Source: CAZSXS01 sp964611385
GTDB taxonomy: Bacteria > Bacillota > Clostridia > Lachnospirales > CAYPQA01
Direction: 5' to 3'
Assembly (NCBI GenBank): GCA_964611385.1
Contig: CAZSXS010000010.1
Coordinates: 1-55,829 of the forward strand
DNA length: 55,829 nt
A model generated the notes under the pieces. That model saw only the letters and a list, made by a program, of their open reading frames with translations. It had not been told where the DNA came from and searched no databases. Of the stretch, positions 51,034-55,829 are shown piece by piece. Both the position numbers and the translations under genes were made by a program. The number at the start of each line of letters is the position of its first letter. The stretch's first letter is position 1.

Positions 51034-51933
51034 TTATCCTTTTACAGAGCCTAACATAACGCCTGTTACAAAATAACGCTGTACAAAAGGATAAATAATG
51101 AGCATTGGAACCATAGAAACAAAAACGACTGCATTTTGAACTTGTTCAGGGATCGTCATCATTCCGTCCTTGGATGCAACTGATCCGACATCACTTAATT
51201 CATATTGAGCACCAGAGGCTTGCAGCACGATATCCCGCAAAACCACCTGAAGGGTGTACATACTTCTGTCCCTCAAGTACATCAAAGGAGCAATAAAGCT
51301 GTTCCAATGTGCTACAACCGTCCATAAGGAAATGGTAGCGATGGAAGCCTTTGAAAGAGGAACGACAATTTTATAAAGTATGTAAAGGTCATTCGCTCCG
51401 TCCAGTTTTGCGGACTCAATCAGCGAATAAGGGATACTTAAAAAGAAGCTTTTCAAAACGACGATATAGTACGCGCTGAGCAAGGAGTTAATGATCAAGG
51501 CCCAAAGCGTATTGGTAAGGCCCAGATTGTTCATTACGATATAGGTTGGAATCAAGCCGCCGCTGAACCAGAAGGTAAATACGATCAAGTAATTGTAAAA
51601 CTTTTTGCCATAAAAATCGCCGAAAGCTAAGGGGTAGGCCGCAACACAGGTCATAAAAACCGTACAGACACAGCCGATGGCTGCAACCTGAATGGTATTC
51701 CAATAGGAGCGCCATATGTATTTGTTTTCAATGACCGTCAGATAGGATTTAATGTTAAACCCCTTTGGGTAAAACGAAACCTCCCCTCGTAGGATGGGGG
51801 AGCTGCCGCTGATAGAAATCGCAAAAACGTTCAAAACAGGATACAAAAATGCAAAAAATAACAATCCCATTAAAACATAGTTTGAAATATGGAACGCTCT
51901 TTCGCTTTTGCTCTTTTTGTTTGGAATAGACAT
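51034..51933 (-). CDS. Sugar ABC permease, LplC/YtcP-type
   Basis: 299 residues, six helices. The EAA loop is ESAKLDGANDLYILYKIVVP, and the end FVTGVMLGSVKG matches the plus-strand LplC-type permease. AGGAGGAGG precedes the ATG. It follows the LplB-type permease gene by 12 bp and precedes the binding-protein gene by 27 bp, so this is a complete membrane unit lacking its ATPase. Confidence 0.92.
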   Translation of the reverse strand: MSIPNKKSKSERAFHISNYVLMGLLFFAFLYPVLNVFAISISGSSPILRGEVSFYPKGFNIKSYLTVIENKYIWRSYWNTIQVAAIGCVCTVFMTCVAAYPLAFGDFYGKKFYNYLIVFTFWFSGGLIPTYIVMNNLGLTNTLWALIINSLLSAYYIVVLKSFFLSIPYSLIESAKLDGANDLYILYKIVVPLSKASIATISLWTVVAHWNSFIAPLMYLRDRSMYTLQVVLRDIVLQASGAQYELSDVGSVASKDGMMTIPEQVQNAVVFVSMVPMLIIYPFVQRYFVTGVMLGSVKG

Positions 51934-51945
51934 AAGATCCTCCTC

Positions 51946-52860
51946 CTACATAATGCTTGATTCCGAATATCTTTTGCTTAATTTGTTTGCAAAAAGAACC
52001 AAAATCAAACTGATGATCGAATTGAATAGGCCTACAGCTGTTGCCAAGCTATAATTTTGATTCACCATCCCCATTTTGTACACATAGGTGGACAAGACTT
52101 CGGAAACGGATAGATTTTGCGCATTTTGAAGGAGGTAGACCTTTTCAAAGCCGACATTAAGCAGGTTACCAATTTGGAGGATAAGCATAATCATAATGGT
52201 GTTACTAATGCAAGGCAGGGTAATGTGCCGGATTTGCCGGAAAAGACTTGCGCCGTCAATAACCGCAGCCTCATAGAGCTCTTGGTCAATACCTGACAAA
52301 GCAGACAGATAAATAATAGAACCAGCGCCAATGCCTTGCCAAATACCGGAAATGAGCATCGTCGGTACGAAGTACTTGGGTATTCCTAAGAAGTAAACCT
52401 TTTCCATACCGAGGTCGGCCAAAATATTGTTTAAATAGCCGATGGATGGTGATAAAAAGGTACGGATCATGCTGACTACTACTACCACAGAAATAAAATT
52501 CGGAAGGTAGCTGATGGTTTGCACTAGCTTTTTAAAACGCACATGTCGAATCTCATTCAGCAAAATCGCAAATATAACTGGAGCAGTGAAAACAAAAATC
52601 AGATTATAGATGTTCAAGCTTAAGGTATTCCAGATAATTTTCAAAAAGTTTGGATTGTTCAAGAAGGTTTGAAAATTTTTAAATCCCACAAACTTACTAC
52701 CGGCAAGACCAAGCAAAATTTTATAGTCATAAAATGAAATCGCCAGCCAAGCCATTGGCAGGTATCTGAAAACAAGATAATAAAGTACAACAGGAATGAC
52801 CATTATATAGATGAAACGGTCTGACCATAGTTTATTGAGAACTTTATCTTTTTTTGACAT
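51946..52860 (-). CDS. Sugar ABC permease, LplB-type
   Basis: 304 residues, six helices. FIYIMVIPVVLYYLVFRYLPMAWLAISFYDYKI is the LplB-like start, and EAAVIDGASLFRQIRHITLP is the ATPase-contact loop. GGAGG lies before the ATG. It sits 11 bp after murQ on the same strand, tying the importer to MurNAc metabolism. Confidence 0.92.
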   Translation of the reverse strand: MSKKDKVLNKLWSDRFIYIMVIPVVLYYLVFRYLPMAWLAISFYDYKILLGLAGSKFVGFKNFQTFLNNPNFLKIIWNTLSLNIYNLIFVFTAPVIFAILLNEIRHVRFKKLVQTISYLPNFISVVVVVSMIRTFLSPSIGYLNNILADLGMEKVYFLGIPKYFVPTMLISGIWQGIGAGSIIYLSALSGIDQELYEAAVIDGASLFRQIRHITLPCISNTIMIMLILQIGNLLNVGFEKVYLLQNAQNLSVSEVLSTYVYKMGMVNQNYSLATAVGLFNSIISLILVLFANKLSKRYSESSIM

Positions 52861-52871
52861 AAATCCTCCTT

Positions 52872-53768
52872 TCAGTCGATAGCTCTACTCACAAACCCAT
52901 CCGCTTCTTTCAGCTTTTGGACGGCTTCTTCATAGCTGCAGTTGTTTTTAATCATAACAATGGCGGTTTTAACATGGTAATCACATTCAACCAAGGTTTT
53001 TTTCGCTGTGTCCTCATCTACACCGCTAGCTTCCATGAGCAAACGTTTTGCCCTGTCAAACAACTTTTCGTTGGAAGCCTTCATATCCACCATATAGTTC
53101 TTGTAGACCTTTCCAATCTTGATCATGGAAGCGGTTGTAAGCATATTTAAAACTAGCTTTTGCGCTGTACCGGCTTTCAACCGAGTGGAGCCTTGAATGG
53201 TTTCGGGGCCTGTGACGGGCGCTATGGTGATATGACAGCTCTGGTGCAACAACGTATTTGGGTTGTTACATAAACCTATGGTATAGGCGCCCTTTGCTTT
53301 GGCTTCCTCCACAGCACCAAGTACAAACTTTGTTCTCCCACTGGCAGCTATCCCCACCAGCACATCCTTTTCGCAAATTTGAATTTCCTGCACCAAGAAT
53401 TTTCCCTCTTCTGGGCTGTCTTCGGCGCCCTCTACAGGGTTTCGTAAGGCAATATCGCCTCCAGCAATAAAGCCAAGAACCATTTCAGGATCCGTACCAA
53501 AGGTGGGTGGACATTCGGAAGCATCCAAAACGCCGAGCCTTCCACTGGTTCCCGCTCCACAGTAGATGAGCCTCCCTCCTTTCTTAAACGCTTCTGCTAT
53601 TTTATCTACAGCAATCGCAATGGTTTCCAACTCCTTTTCAACTGCTGTAAGCACGCTTTTATCTTGATTGTGCATCAGGAGCAGCATCTCCAAGGTATTG
53701 AGTTTGTCGATTGCTTGCGTTTCGGAATTGTTTGTTTCTGTGATCAGTACACCTAAATTCTCAGTCAT
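52872..53768 (-). CDS. murQ: N-acetylmuramic acid 6-phosphate etherase
   Basis: 298 residues, family length. It cleaves the lactyl ether of MurNAc-6-phosphate to give GlcNAc-6-phosphate and lactate in the cytoplasm. The SIS fold contains YCGAGTSGRLGVLDASECPP and GIAASGRTKFVLGAVEEA, the sugar-phosphate loops, and a catalytic Glu lies in the ASECPPTFG segment. AGGAAGGG precedes the ATG. Tandem regulated promoters lie upstream. No MurNAc kinase or PTS component is in the window, so the phosphorylated substrate must come from enzymes encoded elsewhere. Confidence 0.96.
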   Translation of the reverse strand: MTENLGVLITETNNSETQAIDKLNTLEMLLLMHNQDKSVLTAVEKELETIAIAVDKIAEAFKKGGRLIYCGAGTSGRLGVLDASECPPTFGTDPEMVLGFIAGGDIALRNPVEGAEDSPEEGKFLVQEIQICEKDVLVGIAASGRTKFVLGAVEEAKAKGAYTIGLCNNPNTLLHQSCHITIAPVTGPETIQGSTRLKAGTAQKLVLNMLTTASMIKIGKVYKNYMVDMKASNEKLFDRAKRLLMEASGVDEDTAKKTLVECDYHVKTAIVMIKNNCSYEEAVQKLKEADGFVSRAID

Positions 53769-53844
53769 TCTTTTTTCCCTTCCTACTCAATCTCCAATAA
53801 TTTTCTACACCAAGATCCAAAGTATTCGAAAAGTTTTTTCCATA

Positions 53845-53873
53845 GCTATACTCAGTACCGTTCAACTTTGCAA
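53845..53873 (-). promoter_or_regulatory. Proximal murQ promoter with palindrome
   Basis: On the minus strand: TTGCAA (53868-53873), 17-nt spacer, TATAGC (53845-53850). The 16-nt imperfect palindrome 53863-53878 overlaps the -35 box. Start point near 53838, about 70 nt before murQ. Confidence 0.7.
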
Positions 53874-54020
53874 AGCCGCCACACAAACAATAAATTATAT
53901 CAAGATTGATGAAGGTGGCTTAGAAAATGTTTTATACTCAGTCACGTTCAGCTTTGCAAAGCCGCTGCTTAAAATAATAGAATTTAACCAAGTTGAATGA
54001 TGGCGGCTTGGTAAATGTTT
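53847..54020. repeat. Tandem pair of 86-bp promoter repeats
   Basis: Both units begin TATACTCAGT on the plus strand and contain TTTGCAAAGCCGC and, about 35 nt later, GGTGGCTT or GGCGGCTT, so each folds as a hairpin. They align along their whole length with a few substitutions and one or two small indels. Confidence 0.75.
53931..53959 (-). promoter_or_regulatory. Distal murQ promoter with palindrome
   Basis: On the minus strand: TTGCAA (53954-53959), 17-nt spacer, TATAAA (53931-53936). The palindrome at 53949-53964 (CAGCTTTGCAAAGCCG on the plus strand) overlaps the -35 box. Confidence 0.7.
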
Positions 54021-54091
54021 AAGAGAATGAGTATTGCGGACCTGAGCGATCATCAAGACGGAGTATACTGAATTTTTTTGCACCGGCTTTT

Positions 54092-55246
54092 CTATGAGTA
54101 AAGATGATGTTTTTTAGAGCTTTGTTCAAACGTCTTTGCCTCGTCTGCCCAGCGTTTGAGCAAAGTATCCGGATCAAATTCGCTTCTCAATTCCCTGGTT
54201 CCGGCCAATTTGTCAATGAAGAGGGTATCCGTTTCAAAAGGCGGTGATATGAAAAACGGCTCGCCGGGATTTTTGGCTTCAAACATCTTTTTGGCTTCAT
54301 ATAGCATACGAATGCCCAGTTCAACAGGCTTTACAGCCTTTTTGTCTATGATATGTACCTGTACCCCCTCGCAAAGCTCACCCTTATGCTTGGAGAAGGT
54401 CGGAGTAAAGTAAACCGGTCTAAACAAGACCCCAGGCAACTGTAAACTGTTGCAAGTTTTTGCAAAATCATAAGCCTTGAGCCAGGGTGCCCCGATCATT
54501 TCAAAAGGCTTTGTGGTTCCACGGCCTTCGGATAAAACTGTACCTTCAAACAGGCAGGTACCATTGTAGAGAACAGCTGTATCTAGGGTTGGCATGTTAG
54601 GGCTGGGTAACACAAAGGGCAACCCGGTTTCATCAAAGTATAAATCTCGCTTGTAATTTTTCATGTGTGCAACCTGAAGCTCACAGCCCAGTTGTTCCTT
54701 GTCATTGACCATCAGAGCAAATTCACCAATGGTCAAGCCATGGCGCTGAGGCATCGGATAGCAACCCACATAGGACAAAAGATCCTGCTCAAGGCAATTC
54801 CCCTCCACTGTGCCACCGATGGGGTTAGGCCGGTCTAAAATCAAAACAGGCTTCTTGTTTTTCACACAGGATTTCAGGCAATCCAGCAAAGCAGAAATAT
54901 AAGTATAATACCTGGAGCCGATATCTTGGATATCAATCACTAAGAGATCATATTGGTCGTTGTATTGGCTAGGGATCTCTCTGTCTCCTCCATAAATACT
55001 GATGACCGGAATCCCGGTTTGCTCGTCTGTAAAGGATAAAACCTTATCTCCGGCCTGCTTATCGCCCCGGACACCGTGTTCGGGCGCAAAGAGCAAGCTC
55101 AACCCATAATCCTTCAAAACATCAATGGTTGAAACCAAGCTTTTTGTAACCCCATTGGGATTGGTAAGTAGCGCTAAACGTTTGCCTCGAAGTAGAGCTT
55201 CATTCTCGCCGATATTGTCGATACCTGTGTAAACATTCCCTTCCAT
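54092..55246 (-). CDS. namZ: DUF1343 exo-beta-N-acetylmuramidase (NamZ-like), no signal peptide
   Basis: 384 residues. NamZ/YbbC enzymes release MurNAc from the non-reducing end of peptidoglycan chains. Visible motifs: ALLTNPNGVTKS, LLFAPEHGVRGD, VIDIQDIGSRYYTYI, LDRPNPIGG, FVLPSPNMPTLDTAVLYNGT and SEGRGTTKPFE. The N-terminus (MEGNVYTGIDNIGENEALLR) has no secretion signal, so the enzyme should be cytoplasmic, unlike exported YbbC. It heads the operon with murQ and an ABC importer, suggesting that muramyl-disaccharides are taken up intact and split inside. GGGGG lies 8 nt before the ATG, and a good promoter is upstream. Confidence 0.92.
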   Translation of the reverse strand: MEGNVYTGIDNIGENEALLRGKRLALLTNPNGVTKSLVSTIDVLKDYGLSLLFAPEHGVRGDKQAGDKVLSFTDEQTGIPVISIYGGDREIPSQYNDQYDLLVIDIQDIGSRYYTYISALLDCLKSCVKNKKPVLILDRPNPIGGTVEGNCLEQDLLSYVGCYPMPQRHGLTIGEFALMVNDKEQLGCELQVAHMKNYKRDLYFDETGLPFVLPSPNMPTLDTAVLYNGTCLFEGTVLSEGRGTTKPFEMIGAPWLKAYDFAKTCNSLQLPGVLFRPVYFTPTFSKHKGELCEGVQVHIIDKKAVKPVELGIRMLYEAKKMFEAKNPGEPFFISPPFETDTLFIDKLAGTRELRSEFDPDTLLKRWADEAKTFEQSSKKHHLYS

Positions 55247-55305
55247 AAATACCCCCTAACATAATTTTTACTAAGTATTCCTAGATGAACTTTCAACCTA
55301 TAGTT

Positions 55306-55334
55306 AATATATACATGTCGAAAGTTTTTGTCAA
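55306..55334 (-). promoter_or_regulatory. SigmaA-type promoter for namZ
   Basis: On the minus strand: TTGACA (55329-55334), 17-nt spacer, TATATT (55306-55311). AACTTTC and GAAAGTT arms lie on both sides of the -10 box and may form an operator. Confidence 0.75.
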
Positions 55335-55432
55335 GTATTTATTCTTTTTTTAAAAATAAATTTCAGATAGGCATACTTTAAGGATTCTGGATATGAAATT
55401 TTGAGATGGAAACACTAAGAACTGGAGGTAGT

Positions 55433-55546
55433 ATGGAGCAAGCGATCAAAGACAGGAATTCCTCATCGGAGGCTTTACTCTTTCCAAGAACAAAGCGGGC
55501 AAAGAGCGCCCGGATTAAAACCGTAAAACCTGGAAACAGTGGCTAA
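55433..55546 (+). CDS. Possible 37-residue small protein
   Basis: MEQAIKDRNSSSEALLFPRT then a basic tail. It has a clear GGAGG 5 nt before ATG and ends inside a terminator stem. There is no family I recognise, no transmembrane segment, and the composition is basic and serine-rich. Could be real or chance. Confidence 0.35.
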   Translation: MEQAIKDRNSSSEALLFPRTKRAKSARIKTVKPGNSG

Positions 55547-55567
55547 ATAAAAATAGCCACTGTTTTT
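55534..55567 (+). terminator. Rho-independent terminator
   Basis: Perfect 12-bp stem AAACAGTGGCTA/TAGCCACTGTTT, 8-nt A-rich loop, then a T run. Confidence 0.88.
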
Positions 55568-55595
55568 ATGTCAAAAAATAGGTTAAAATAAAGAA

Positions 55596-55781
55596 ATGTT
55601 AATAAATATTCACGCAAGTATAGAAATACATAAAAAATTTAAGATAAAAGATATCTTCGCTATTCATTGGAGAAGTTTTGTTGAGGAAATGGAAGAAAAA
55701 AACAAACCTATTAGGCGAGTAATTCAAGAAGAGGTTGAAAAAATAATCCGCTGTCAAGATCCTAAAAGGGCTTTGCCTTAG
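55596..55781 (+). pseudogene. N-terminal fragment of a zinc-binding (IS91-like) transposase
   Basis: 61 residues; the region FKIKDIFAIHWRSFVEEMEE followed by VIQEEVEKIIRCQDP resembles the start of the transposase zinc-binding domain of IS91/IS801-type elements, where a CxxC cluster would come next. It stops abruptly at ALP in a TAG that belongs to a different sequence (GAGCCTGTCCAAAATCTCAC), which looks like the end of another insertion sequence. The rest lies outside the window. Confidence 0.55.
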
Positions 55782-55829
55782 AGCCTGTCCAAAATCTCAC
55801 AGATATGATATAATAGGTGCAAAAAATCT
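55782..55829 (+). mobile_element. Possible left end of another insertion sequence
   Basis: From about 55781 the sequence GAGCCTGTCCAAAATCTCAC followed by a TATAAT box resembles the terminal repeat and promoter of a transposase gene. Only 48 bp are visible, so the family cannot be fixed. Confidence 0.4.

Larger units (their letters stand above)
53769..54091. other. Region with tandem repeats between namZ and murQ
   Basis: Two 86-bp near-identical units (53847-53932 and 53933 to about 54020) each hold a promoter with a palindrome at its -35 box. No gene is present. The rest (54021-54091) is plain spacer. Confidence 0.6.

Overview
The window reads as a low-to-moderate GC chromosome segment of an anaerobic Clostridia bacterium, probably near the Lachnospirales. 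Support: strong GGAGG ribosome sites, frequent TTG starts, a CdaA-CdaR (YbbR) pair, the DUF5711/CvpA/YkvI gene set, a three-part anaerobic glycerol-3-phosphate dehydrogenase-like operon, LplB/LplC-type sugar importers, a DUF4127 cluster and a FolT-type S component. The species is not determinable by reading. No rRNA, tRNA or CRISPR array was found.

Layout. 1-14.3 kb is almost all minus strand: a lipoprotein hydrolase, CvpA, DUF5711 and YkvI proteins, glycogen synthase, a decayed small gene, a membrane-anchored Cas4-like nuclease split over two overlapping genes, a YhaM-type exoribonuclease, an MFS carrier, then a divisome set (PucR-type regulator, FtsE, FtsX, M23 hydrolase). 14.5-18.5 kb (plus) holds the glycerol-3-phosphate dehydrogenase-like operon and smpB, separated by a cluster of DnaA boxes. 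18.6-24 kb has a GNAT enzyme, an AraC regulator divergent from a Gfo/Idh/MocA dehydrogenase, and a YtrA-like GntR/ABC export operon. 24.2-27.3 kb is an AT-rich two-gene island: a HEPN-like small protein and an 873-residue two-ATPase protein with a variant KGGVGRT P-loop. It is bracketed by terminators and is the best candidate here for an undescribed, possibly anti-phage, system. glyQS and folT follow.

30-36.3 kb is an uncharacterised catabolic cluster (truncated ROK regulator, TIM barrel, DUF4127, FAD oxidoreductase, orphan solute-binding lipoprotein). 36.4-36.7 kb contains a compact type I toxin-antitoxin locus with a visible antisense RNA gene. 38-45 kb carries a DUF4015 protein, two membrane proteins, cdaA, cdaR, pgi and an MNT/HepT pair whose toxin has a nonsense codon. 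45.8-49.4 kb is a sugar ABC importer. 49.4-55.3 kb (minus) is a muropeptide-sugar operon: namZ, murQ, two permeases and a binding protein. The right edge has an IS-type transposase fragment that appears to be cut by another element.

Connections between regions. A 16-bp palindrome (CAGCTTTGCAAAGCTG type) overlaps the -35 box of near-identical promoters in front of both the DUF4127 cluster and the murQ operon, suggesting one regulator for both. Three short dispersed repeats and several strong operator palindromes lie between genes. Two genes (the GntR regulator and the membrane protein before cdaA) appear to start on ATC or ATT, as judged from Shine-Dalgarno position.
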